NCBI RefSeq assembly: GCF_009389715.1
Contig: NC_052395.1
Span: 21,552,493 to 21,616,492, forward strand
Source of the DNA: Phoenix dactylifera
Lineage: Eukaryota > Streptophyta > Magnoliopsida > Arecales > Arecaceae
DNA: 64,000 nt
Direction: 5' to 3'
Positions 28,543 through 44,209 of the stretch are shown one piece after another (positions within the stretch are counted from its first letter, which is position 1; each line of letters begins with the position of its first letter). The notes beneath the pieces are model-generated. The model had not been told where the DNA came from. It was given only the letters and a program-made list of their open reading frames with translations, and searched no databases. The translations under genes and the position numbers were made by a program.

Positions 28543-30569
28543 ATGTCATCTTTTGAGGAAAGTCAGTTTGGCATTCCTCCTGTTTCTGAGGGAGAAGAAA
28601 CTAATCCCCAACCCCATGTTCCTAGTTCCTCTAGAACTAGTGAACCGAGTGAAGATCAAACCTCTTCTCGTAAGAGGACTAGTGCTGTATGGAATGAATT
28701 TGATAGAGTTATGGTTGATGGAGTCTGAAAAGCTAAATGTAAAAAATGTGCCAAACTTTATAGTTGTAGTAGTAGTGGGGGAACAGGGCATTTAAAAAGA
28801 TATCAAGAGAGTCATAGGATGCATGATTCTCATGCTCAAACTCAAAGTACCCTTAATATACAAGGGGGATTACTTGTAGGTAATTTTGCATATAATCATG
28901 AAAATCAAAGAAAAATACTTGTAAAATGGATAGTTAAGGATGAATTACCTTTTAGTTTATGTGAACCTTTTAATTTTGAAGAATATGTTCAATTAAACCT
29001 ACAACCTGCTTACAAAAGAACTAGTAGGCGTACATTTAGAAGAGTAGCTATGACTAACTTTTTAGCAATGAAACAAAGTTTAATTGAAACATTTTCTACT
29101 TTAAATGTAAAAATTTCATTAACTTCTGATATTTGGTCAGCATCTGTAGGTAGTAATTGTTTTATTGCCATTACTGCTCATTATATTGATAATGATTGGC
29201 AATTAAATAAACGTATTCTTGCTTTTCGTGCTTTTGATTTTCCACATTCTGGACAACAAATTTCAAATATCATTTATCAAACTGCATGTTCATATAATAT
29301 TAATGATAAAATTATGTCTATTACTTTTGATAATGCATCTAATAATAATTCTGCTGTTGCATTATTAAAAGACTCATTGCATCCCATGTTAGATGGAAAT
29401 TTATTGCATATTAGATGTGCATGTCATATCTTAAATCTTTCTGTTCAAGCTGGCATGGGCATGATTCAAGATGTGATTGGTAAAATTAGAAATGCAGTTT
29501 CTTTTATTCATGCTTCAAGATCAAGACTTCAAAAATTTAAGGAACTATGCATAAATCATGGTAAACGTTTTAAAAAATTTAAACTTGATGTAATTACTCG
29601 TTGGAACTCAACATATAGTATGATACATGATGCATACCCATATAAAAACTTATTAAGTGCATATATTAATGATCGTGGATTAGGCTTTACATTGACTGAA
29701 ACTGATTGGAATAAAGAAAAAATTTTGGAAGATTTTTTGCTTAGTTTTTATAATGCTACCAATGTTCTTTCTGGTATTTATTATCCAACTTCATGTTCAT
29801 TTTTACAACAAGCATATATAATTAGTCAAAAATTTTCAGAACATAGATATGATGATGTTTTAATGCCTATTATTGACCTAATGGAATCTAAATGGAATGA
29901 GTATTGGGACAAGATATGTCCTATGCATAACTTAGCTGCTGTATTTAATCCTAGAGTTAAATTAAATGGCGTGCTAATTTTACTTGATGCATACTGTGAA
30001 AATATGATTAAAGATCCTGAACCTGCTAAAAATGAGGTAAAACAACTTCTTTATGATATTTATGCTATATATGATGAAAAAATTCGTGGATCTAGAACAC
30101 AAATACAAACTTCTATTTCTTCTTCTAGTAGTTCTCGTTCGTCATCTATTTTTTCATTCATTGCACAGAGAAGACACACACATGCTTCAAGTTTATCTTC
30201 ATCTTCTTCATCTTTAAGTAGTGAACTAGAATTTTATTTACGAAATGATCTTCAGTCTGCATATGATGAAAATCAAATAGAGAATCTAGATGTATTATCT
30301 TGGTGGAAGAGTGTTAGAAATCAATATCCTGTTATGTCTGCAATTGCACGCGATATTTTAGCTGTGCCGATGTCCACGGAGCATCGGAATCCGCTTTTAG
30401 TGCAGGTCGGCGTGTTCTTGACGAAAAGAGAAGTAGGATGACGGGCGAAACGGTGGAGATGCTTCTCGGTTTCAAAGATTGGTTGGATGCTGAGGCAAGA
30501 CTTCAAGATAAAGGTGGACATAATACAACATCCTCTGATGATGATGATACAAATACTACTGAAGACTGA
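28543..30569 (+). pseudogene. hAT transposase (BED zinc finger, RICESLEEPER/Ac-like), two lesions
   Basis: The frame starts at ATG 28543. An in-frame TGA at 28726-28728 cuts it just before the BED finger cysteines (KCKKC), and the same frame then stays open to 30441. The catalytic core is readable: SLTSDIWSA, SITFDNASNN, CACHILNLSVQAG and VITRWNSTY. Near 30379 one base is missing relative to the family pattern, which shifts the frame just before the ASESAF segment (holding the third acidic catalytic residue); the original frame ends at 30567-30569. Both lesions would disable the protein unless read through. Codon use is AT-rich, unlike the surrounding element ends. Confidence 0.9.
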
Positions 30570-30640
30570 AGAGTGAATACTGATTCACTGAATCACTGAT
30601 GATTAGTAAGATTTCTTAATTTTTTATAATTGTACATTTT

Positions 30641-30724
30641 TATTGTATTCTGGAGGTCAGACCAAGGTCCAAACCTCGGCCCTTTCTTATTGTATTCTGG
30701 AGGTCAGACCAAGGTCCAAACCTC
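30641..30724. repeat. 47-bp direct repeat in the hAT 3' region
   Basis: TATTGTATTCTGGAGGTCAG is found at 30641 and again at 30688 with the same following bases (ACCAAGGTCCAAACCTC). Confidence 0.85.
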
Positions 30725-31259
30725 CCTTCATGTACCATTTTGATTTAAATTAATAAACTGGTAGGGGTCTATGCCAAACCCCCCACCATTAAGGTGGCTT
30801 TATATTCATAAATCCTTAGTTTTCAATATTTATTAATTTATTAAAAAAATGTATGAAGCATTAATTTTTATCGGGCCGGGCCGGGCCCAGGCCCGCGGGC
30901 CTAGAGCGGGCCGTGCCGGCCCAGGCCCGAAGCGGGCCGTGCCGGGCTCGGCCCGCGGGTCAGTACCCTGTGACCCAGCACGGCCCTCTTAAATGGGCCG
31001 TGCCAGGCACGGCCCGGCATTGTAGCTAGCGGGCCGTGCTAGGCACGGCCCGCTTCGTGCCGTGCTAGGCACGGCCCGCTTCGTGCCGGGCCGGGCCGGG
31101 CCGTGGGCGGCCCGGCCCAGTGCCCAACTCTAGCGGGGAGCCGGGCACGGGGGTTGGGAGGCAGATAGGCGGGGGAGGGAGAGAAAGCAAGGGTAATAAC
31201 TTCATTTCATAATTTAATTTTATTTTTAATAAATAAAAATATAATAGAACAAGAAGTAT

Positions 31260-31376
31260 TTGTGTAATAACAGAATTTTACGAAGATAATGCAAATACCA
31301 TTTTTTTTAAAATATTCATGCAAAATCTGATATTTAAAAAAATATCTATGAAATTTTTTTTTATAAAATATTTAAT
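31260..31376. mobile_element. Inverted arm matching 26575-26690
   Basis: Reverse-complemented, this stretch follows the left arm at 26575 closely (AAATATCAGATTTTGCATGAAT and GTATTTGCAT). The sequence just outside, TTGTCACTCATCAAAT, matches the D unit near 16675, so this is the right border of an insertion that begins near 26575. Confidence 0.6.
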
Positions 31377-33199
31377 CCATTTGTCACTCATCAAATCGAA
31401 GTGACAAAACAATATATAACCCATTTGTCACTTACGATAATCTCTGACAGACGCCCATTTATTTCAAGTTAGTTAGTGGATTGGTCGGCATGGCAAAAAT
31501 TAATAAATCTTGATCATATTGGTAAAATTTAATTTAAGATCATGATTGATCTGACGGTGGAAAAATTCCAGCACACTTGCAAACTATGAACGCGGACCAC
31601 CGTAATTATCTAGTCCAGAATATAGATATTTCAAAAGATCACAATGTTTTTCAAGTTTAAAATACAAAACCACTTATTAACAAAAGAAAAAAAAAAAGAA
31701 AGAAAAGAAGGTAGGTTATTATCCACGGAGTCCACCCAATTCATTATTGGCGAAGTCCGAAAGCCCAAAATGGGATGTGTACAACGTAGGTGCAGTGTTG
31801 AGCCAATCTCCCCTTCCACGCCACTGCCAAGGTGAGCGGCCAGCCTCGGAAGAACCTGGTCTCTAGGTCTAATTCATGCACCTTCTCCAAGATTCCTGAT
31901 ACAATATACATATAAATCCTATACATTCATAACCATTCAATCATACATGGACGACCGTGATTGATCAGTCTGTCCTATGCAGGCCGATCGGAAGTCCCCT
32001 CCAAAACTTCACAATAATTGATGTTAAGGCCGAGCTAATTAGCATATATGGTACGGACATGGTGATTGAATCAGAATACATAATTCCCATCACCAGTATG
32101 CAATCGCTTGTACACAAAATTGTGGCCGCGAGGGGCTTATGGCAGGGCCTGCTACTAAGGCAATTGTGGAATGTGGATGCCTGTTTCAAGAGAGTCGCAT
32201 GACTGGGATTGCTTTAATTGCTACGATGGAGCCTGTATTGCTTTAATTGCTATGATGGAGCCTGCAATGGAAACATATCCGTAGGAAGCTCAGCTTTTCC
32301 AACATCACCATCAAGGAGCCAGTTGCTTATGAGACTAGCTCTCTAATCTCCTAAAGGAGCTTTGTCTTTTTTCCCTCTTGCTGAGTTAAAAATACTTCTG
32401 TGATGTTTAGCAGATGTTGGAATAATGTGTGCCCCGGGTGAGCTTAAGAGATCACTGACATGCTTAGCTTTGGGGGAATTGTAGAACCATTTCGTTTTGC
32501 TGGAAAGGACTATTTAAATTCTGATATCAAGGCTATCTCGAAATAGAACGAGGATCCGCTTTCCAGGACTATTTAAATTCTGATATCAAGATTCAAGGCT
32601 ATCTCAAAATAGAACGAGGATCCTCCGTAGAGTTAAGTACCAGCATGGGTGGCTACAACATCCACCTCAAACATGGGCAACTTTATTTATCTCCAAAATG
32701 GAAAACATAGTAGCAGAGCTCTGTCGTGCAAAAGTTGCACCGCTAGGAGATTCCAACTCCTCAGAATATTGAGAAAGAAAGGAAGAGAAATAGTATGAAG
32801 ACCATAGTATGATGGGAAATGACTGGGACTTCAAGGTAGTGATGCTTCTGCTTTTCCAATAGGTGTTAAGTCATCCGAGAACTAATAAACGAGTTCACCT
32901 TGTATCTTTCCGGCGCAAGGATGGTTGATCCCCAGACCATGTGGCTGGTTCACAGTCGCACCTCTGAACAACCCATCGCGTTTTCTGCAACGAAAGGACA
33001 ATGATTTCGCCGTCGCACAGCATATTGGAATTTTGAATAGGTCCGACCAGATGACGTGGCCGAATACTCACCGCATGTCCTAATTTATCCAACAAATCAA
33101 CCCTCAAGGTATGAACTACTGCAAGCCTTGTAACTTTAGAAGAATCAAAAGCCGTATTGAATCCGCTGCCTTTTCTTCGATACGGAGCTGTTTGGAAAG
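31377..33199. other. 5' flank of kinase copy E
   Basis: No gene was seen. Blocks align with the F unit (45000-45860) and the D unit (16780-17130 and 17270-17650). The part from 32820 to 33190 is shared by all copies and includes TTTTCCAATAGGTGTTAAGTCATC. Confidence 0.6.
32507..32622. repeat. 59-bp offset direct duplication in the E flank
   Basis: GGACTATTTAAATTCTGATA and the roughly 50 bases that follow occur at 32507 and again at 32566; the F unit has only one copy (near 45591). Confidence 0.85.
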
Positions 33200-37902
<4,703 letters not shown>

Positions 37903-38480
37903 CTATTAGATCGAGGTGGTAAACTTTTCTCATACCAGAGACAAGCTATGAAAAGTTCTCGTTCTTTCAGTGTCTATGCATTCCTTTCTACTATCTCAAA
38001 TTCTAATCACAAGTCAGCAGTCCATTATTGTAAATGACTTATACTAGGTGTTTTGTATAATATTTTGAAAATAATGAAAAAAAACTAAGAATTCATACTA
38101 TTGTTCATCCTAAAGAAGATGGCAAAGTAGATCCTCCTCAAAATCTTAAAATAGTAACCATGAGGGAGGGCTAAACTTTTTTGTTAGTTTGAATTCATTA
38201 ATATAAAAATGAAGCAAAATATCCAGCAAATATGGAAAAAAATATCCATTTCCATGATTCCTATGAATAAATGACCAACATTTCTCACTTGATTGGTTCA
38301 TTTATGAAATAAAAGAGGATCAATGGGGGAAGAGCTCGAATGGAGACTATTGACCATGAATGGTTATGGGCCTGTGGTAAGATGTAACATGGTAGTGACT
38401 TTCTTTCTCGGGGAAAAATGTAGTGACTTTGAGAACTTCAGCAATGACACATCTTATTTTTGTATGTGGACAATTTATAT
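37903..38480. other. 3' flank of kinase E, no gene
   Basis: Non-coding and aligned with 22029-22604 and 52499-53079. It ends in ATTTATAT, the left target-site copy of the next element. Confidence 0.65.
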
Positions 38481-39695
38481 TAGGGGTGTAGATGGGTCGG
38501 ATTGGACTGGGTCCTAAGTGACCTCGACCCAACCTTGTTTCTTGTTTGGGTTCTAATTTTAGACCCAGATCCAACCCAATAGAAGATCGAATCGGGGCCA
38601 TGGCTACAATTTTTGACCAATGGAACATTCAGGTTGGGTCGGGCGCATGTATAACCGAGTTCCAACCTAAAAAATTTGAGTCTGGTTCGGGTCCAAACCC
38701 ATTCAACCTTTCTTTCCTGTCTGGTCCCAATTCCTCTACTCTCCCTCCGATGTTGGGCCCCCTTCAACCCCTACCGCCCTCCGCCTTCTCGATCTCGCCA
38801 CCCCCGCCTACTTCCAACCACCCTCTCCCCCGCCTCCGCCATGGCTTCTCCCCCGTCAGCCTCCTTTGCTTCCTCTCCAATGACCTCGGCACCAAGTCCC
38901 TCCTCTACTTCTTCCCCATGACTTGAAGATGTTGGGCCACCAGAGGCGCTTGTCAGTGGCATTGGCACCCCGGAGGATATCTCAGAGGGGGAACGCTGGA
39001 TCGAAAGGCGGAGAGCACCTCAACCTCGATTAGAGAGGCCCTTGTCTTGGTGTTGTCCTTGATGATGAAGACGCTGTAGAGCTTGACACACACCAGTCAG
39101 ACTCATCTTTGCCATTGTCGTCGTCGTCACCGACGAGGCTCATATCATGCAACTGAGGGTGGCGTCGCCGCTCATGAACAGGTTCACGCAAGGAGAAAGA
39201 GGAGGGGAAGTCGGAGAGAGTGATGAAAGGGAGGAGTAGTCACGGTTGCGATGGCTGACCACTGATGGGAGAGAGCGCTCTAACAGGAGAGGGAGGAAGG
39301 GAGAGAGAGAGAGATGGCCGATGGCAATGGAGAATGAATAGGGGATTTCAGTCTTTTCTTTCGTATTTGTGTTTTTGGAGAGACTGAGAGTGAGCCAGTC
39401 ATAGTTCCCGGAGGGACATGGCACATTGCGTGGATGGGTCGTACAGATGGGTCATGGCTCACGGGTCATGATTACGAGTATAACGGATTTTTTGAATTTG
39501 GGTCGAGTCTGGTCATAGGGTAAGAAATCTAAAATTGCCCAAAAAGGTAATGGGTCGGGTCGAGTAGGATCAGAATTTAGTAAACCCAAATCCGACCCGA
39601 AAATAGAACGGGTCTAATTTTAGAACCCGACTCATTCCTACAGGTTCTTTAAATCAAGTCGGGTCATGGGTCAACCCAACCTATTTGAAGCCTTA
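38481..39695. mobile_element. Non-autonomous hAT-like element, 1.2 kb
   Basis: Begins TAGGGGTGTAGATGGGTCGG and ends ...CCTATTTGAAGCCTTA; the right end read inward (TAAGGCTTCAAATAGG) is an imperfect inverted copy of the left. Flanks ATTTATAT and GTTTATAC are diverged copies of the 8-bp site that is perfect around 53080-54308. GGGTCGGGT-like words cluster at both ends. The C-rich interior (38740-39110) has Pro/Ser frames and could be captured host sequence. There is no transposase. Confidence 0.75.
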
Positions 39696-39719
39696 GTTTA
39701 TACCAGACTCGTGGAATTC

Positions 39720-40860
39720 CAACAAACTTAGTCTTGAAATTTGAAATCTTGTAGCTATCTCATCTAAATCCTGAATATTCTAATGGTCATATAATATTCC
39801 AAAATTAGTCTGGACATTGAGTCCACCTTGCTATCAATCTAAATTTCAAAAGAGCTGCAGTTTTTTTTTTTTTGATGAAACAGTAGAGTTGCAGTCTTAA
39901 TTACAACATAAAACTACTTGAGTTGATTCAGAAGGATCTTCAGACTTGATGTAGAGCATTTTGATCACTACGAGTAGTCCTGAATAGAGTTCAAAGGCAA
40001 GATCTGCACATCGGGAAAACGATATTTTTAGCTTTTTTGTACTAGAAATGTCTATTTTAAGAAAACGAGTCCTACTAGGACTAGAAAGAAGAATCCGACC
40101 CAAATTGTGTAAGGGCGAACCTCACATTATAGATAGAGGCTATTTACCTCATCATTTTAAGGATCAATGAAAGAAAAGAGGACTTAAAGATCAATTTTCA
40201 ATATTTCTCCATCTTCTTCTAGTTTTCTTTTGAGAGATTCGAGTTGAGCGGAATGAAGAAAATCTTCTTTCTCCCCGATCAAATCAAATTGGTATTAGAA
40301 CTTCAGTCCTATGAGAGCTTTAGTGCATGGTCCACATACGCGAGTGGTTTAAGCAATCAAGAGAAGGGTTATCCATGCTTGAACTACATTAAAGGACAAA
40401 GGCGAGTATGACTGCTATTTCTACCTCATGGATGAGGCGATGATAGAACATCCCATACAACTAGAGGAGAAGATAGCCCAACTCACTAAGATCGTGTCTC
40501 GATTGGCGACGTCATCAACAAAAGCACAAATAACTCTATCTTCGAGTAAAACCAAGCAGTTCAGGTACAAGGCAGGAAAGCAAGCGTTCCCCATCTTTAG
40601 TTCTTATTTAGTAGGAGCTAAATCCCTAAACAATGGGAGCTATGATCCAAGGGCATCACTAGACTTAATGTGGATCATCAAACTCGATGTGGACTAGTTT
40701 GGCCACTATGAGTATTCGGAAGAATCACCAAACTCAATGTGAACCAGTTTGGCCACTGCGAGTATTCAGGAGGATTATCGAACTTGATGTGGAATACTTT
40801 GGCCATTACGAGTATTTAGGATGACCACGAGACTTGACAACCATTGTACATTGGACACCA
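39720..40860 (+). mobile_element. LTR retroelement remnant: LTR, primer site, gag start
   Basis: A primer-binding-like site TGGTATTAGAAC lies at 40290-40301, next to the end of an LTR-like stretch. Beyond it a frame at 40428-40697 encodes MDEAMIEHPIQLEEKIAQLTK, a coiled-coil-like start seen in plant retroelement gag proteins. It then runs into a 50-bp tandem repeat. The rest of the element (pol and 3' LTR) is missing. The same remnant is at 54320-55680 in the next unit, so it predates the E/F duplication. Confidence 0.55.
40681..40830 (+). repeat. 50-bp tandem repeat, three copies, in a gag remnant
   Basis: Units start at 40681, 40731 and 40781 with AACTCGATGT or close variants and contain AGTTTGGCCACTA-like words. 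A related word also lies in the LTR-like part near 39935. Confidence 0.8.
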
Positions 40861-41314
40861 CCTCATGTCAATCATAGTATAGAATAGATAATTAAGTATT
40901 CTTTTGAGCTAGAAGGTGGGAGGCCATCTCACCTTTCATTAAATAAAATGACAAAAGAGAGAGATGAAAGAAGAAGTTAAAAAATAAGAAATTATAAAAA
41001 AATAGAACAGAGGAGAAGAAAAGATAGGAAAACTAATCAAGCAAATTCTCAGGCCAGCCCTAGAAAACTCACCCAATTAAATATAACAATATCAGGCGTA
41101 ATCCCACGATACAGTATAGTGGTAAGACCAACTTGATATTCTATTCTGCCCAACGAATTTGTCGGGGTTCCCGCAAAGCTAGCCAGCCCAGCAAAACTGC
41201 ATTCAAAATTCAAATAGAAAGAGTCCTTCATCCAGCTGGCTGTAATATATATTTCTTTTTCAGGAATTCAGGGAGAAGAAGAATCCTCCCCCGATTTATT
41301 GGATTAAAAGTATA
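40861..41314. other. Unrecognised A-rich stretch, no gene
   Basis: Present in the E unit but not in the corresponding place near 55670. It is A-rich with no coding potential that I can support. Confidence 0.4.
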
Positions 41315-42440
41315 TTACAAAGGACAAGAGGAGAATGTGCAGAGAATAATAGAAGAAAGATAGATAGCAAGGCCGATTACATAGGCGTAGAAGATGTCCT
41401 CGACCTTTAGAAGAACAGCGTCATCGCAAGTTGATCCTAGGCTCATGCACATTCCGGCTGAATTTTTCTTTTCCTCCATGAAGACCAGAGAGCACGGAAG
41501 TTGGTCAGCGAAGGTGCATTTAAGGAAAAGGTGAGACGCGGATTCAAAGTTAGAACTACACAATGATCAGCATGAACTCACCGACCATCCTTTCCTGGCA
41601 ATGACCTCTCCTGTGTGAAGCCTGTTCTTCAATGCCAACTAAACAAATACTTTGATTTTCTCCGGCACTGCCACTTTTCAAGTGACTCTATAGTAATGTC
41701 AAAATAGACCACAGCTGTTAAGAAATTTGTAATAGGAATCCATGGTCATGCAAGCTGTCAAGCTGTGCCATCTGATACTGGAAAAGAGGACCGTGCAGCT
41801 TAATACTCCAACTGCGATTTCCTCCAACTCCACCGAGAGGCTACTGAAACGTTGACTTTAATAGCTCCAGAGAACATATCACCAAACAAGAGGCATAAAG
41901 GAAAGGGGCCAATCTAAGAATCTTCACAAAATCTGATATGATTGCCTTTTTTCCCAATCAGAAACTGGTGCAATTCCAAAATGCTGCGAGGTCCTTGTTG
42001 AATGCGACAACAGTTTCCACGCCCACTTAGCCAACAGAGCAAGATTCATGTGACTAATATAGTTGATTCTAAGACCTCCTTCCTTCGGCAAATGCTATCC
42101 CACCTCACTAGGCAATGAAATCCGCTGACACTGTCTTTTCCTTTCCAAAGAAAAGCTCTTCTCGTCAGAACAATTCTATCGACCACCCATCTAGATTCTA
42201 GAGGGTTTGAAGATGGACATGAGGCAGGAAGGGAATGCTGAGAGAATGGAGTTGACAAGAGTGATTCTTCCTCCCCAAGAGAGCAGTCTCCCGTTTCGTG
42301 TCGTAAGTCTAGTACTCATCTTCTCCAAGAGTGGCATCCAACATTGTTTCAGGTCCTTGTTATAATATACGGGCAACCAAGATATGTGAATGGAGGGAGC
42401 TGGTCGTAATATATTAGAACTACTATAACCATCTAGCAAT
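41315..42440 (-). pseudogene. LINE ORF2 3' region relic
   Basis: Minus strand, in order: reverse-transcriptase tail with LEKMSTRLTTRNGRLLSWGG and LVNSILSAFPS (42439-42191); AFLWKGKDSVSGFH (42180-42100); the segment related to RNLNRALLAKWAWK (42050-41990); KVFVWLALKNRLHTGEV-like zinc-binding sequence (41650-41580); and ESASHLFLKCTFADQLP (41563-41480). Several frame changes separate these. It lacks the TRIM found in the 13441 relic and so serves as its empty site. Confidence 0.75.
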
Positions 42441-43184
42441 TAATTGGACTATTACATAGAATTACAACTTTTTTGAATTAGATAATAAGCATCCTACGTC
42501 AATGATTCAAGTTATTTCATGCAATCTGCTTTCTCTAAACGGCTCATACACATACACACGAGAGAGATTTTTGAAGTGGAGAACCCCAGCCTAGATCATT
42601 GCTATGGGACCCCCATCATCAGATCTACTACCTAACCGAATTTGAGTGGAGGACTATTTGAGTATATCTAAGTCTCTCTCCTTTATAGAATAACTCGCTA
42701 CCCAAAGTACATCGATCGCTCCAAAAACTAAAACAAACACTGCACATAAAATAATATTTGTAGAGAATTACAAGAAGAAAATATTAGTAGAAGAAAAAAA
42801 TTGGAAGAGAAAATAAATTTACTCAAAAAAAATAAAGGCAGAAACAAAATAAAATAAATTTTTATTCCGTATCTTAAAGAAGGATCTTAGCTTCTACTCT
42901 TTTACTCAAAGCAGATTACTTAAAATTTTTACGAGAGCATTTTTTTAAGGAAATAAGCTATAATCATTCACCTATTTGGATCCAGGATCAGTCCGTTACT
43001 TCGGATTTATTTGATTTGGTGTAAGTACCCAAACTAGTTATAATTGGACTTATCGCCTTCTGTGTGCAGTTTCCACATCACATTATACTCTCTCTTCCAT
43101 GTTTTATGAACACCGTGGCAGCCCAGCCTACCCGCGCATCGTAGTTGGACTCATCAGGCTCGTGCGGTTGGAAGAGAGTCTCAA
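42441..43184. other. Unit spacer, no gene
   Basis: AT-rich spacer that aligns with 57290-58257 and, in part, with 25400-26200. No gene was seen. Confidence 0.65.
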
Positions 43185-44209
43185 GGGCCGTTTGGAATAT
43201 GGTGATCGTCCCAGGATCAAGGATGATGTAGGTGGAGGTGATGAGATCACCGCATTTGGTTTCACCATAGTGATTCTACATGGCGGTGGTCCTAAATCTC
43301 CTCTACTCTTCAAATCACCGCTCAACCCGGTGATGAGATGCTCATCCTTAAGGTCGGAAATCCAAGATCACCACAGAACAGTGATCCTGGGTTGAAAGTT
43401 AAAGACAAAAATACCCCTCAATTTAGCAGAAAAATTGATATATCAATATACCATCAATATATTATGTCAATGTTATATATATATATATAAAATATTATGT
43501 TGATATTATATATTATATTAATGATATATATTATATTATAATATATTACTAATCATATTATTATCATATTATTATTTAAGGATAATTTTTAATTAAGTAG
43601 AAATATATTATTATATTTTATATTTATATAATGAAAATACTTAATATATTACTCCTATTTACCTTATTTTTCTAATAAAAAAATTATTAGTATTAAAAAA
43701 TCTATTATAAGTATAAATAAAAATATTAATTATATAATGAAAATAACATATTTTTATAAGATTAATAATTTATAGGAGTAATAAATATATTTTTTAGAAT
43801 ATATTAATGATTAATATATTGATAAATATATTAATATTTTATTATAATATATTTTATATGATTAATAAATATATGATAAAGGCTACTAAAAGTAGAATAT
43901 ATGACAAAATTTTAGAGCTATTATAGAAATTAGCATATTGACTTATATTTTTTATGCATGAAAATTAAAAACACATAAAAAATTCATCTAAGATATATCA
44001 GGAGTATTTGTGGTATTATGTGGTCGGTGATCTTGGATCTCTGTACCATACCAAATAAGTTACTCATGAATATCTAAAAATTTTTAATTACTGAATCATG
44101 ATCTATCAAATATATTGAACTTAGATTACTAGAGATCAAATTATCTCAGTATACGATTTACCGAGATCTTAAGTATCAGGGTGATCTTGCTGGGTTACCA
44201 AACGCCCCC
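43185..44209. mobile_element. Harbinger-like non-autonomous element, 1.0 kb
   Basis: Left end GGGCCGTTTGG, right end read inward GGGGGCGTTTGGTAACCC, both followed by GGTGATC-type words. The G unit at 58258 has the empty site GTCTCAAGGCATGG, which fixes the borders and gives a 3-4 base duplication (TCAA or part of it). The middle (43440-43990) is extremely AT-rich and non-coding. The end sequence and the short duplication suggest PIF/Harbinger, but hAT cannot be excluded. Confidence 0.75.

Larger units (their letters stand above)
27871..31132 (+). mobile_element. 3.26-kb hAT (Ac-like) transposon with 8-bp target duplication
   Basis: The ends are inverted: TAGAGTTGGGCAACGGGCC on the left and, read inward from the right, TAGAGTTGGGCACTGGGCC. 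The element is flanked by GCGGGGAG at 27863-27870 and 31133-31140, an exact 8-bp duplication as expected for hAT. About 250 bases at each end are packed with GGGCCGTGCC and its complement, probably transposase-binding repeats. The centre carries one transposase gene on +, now broken. Its AT-rich coding part contrasts with the GC-rich ends. Confidence 0.95.
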
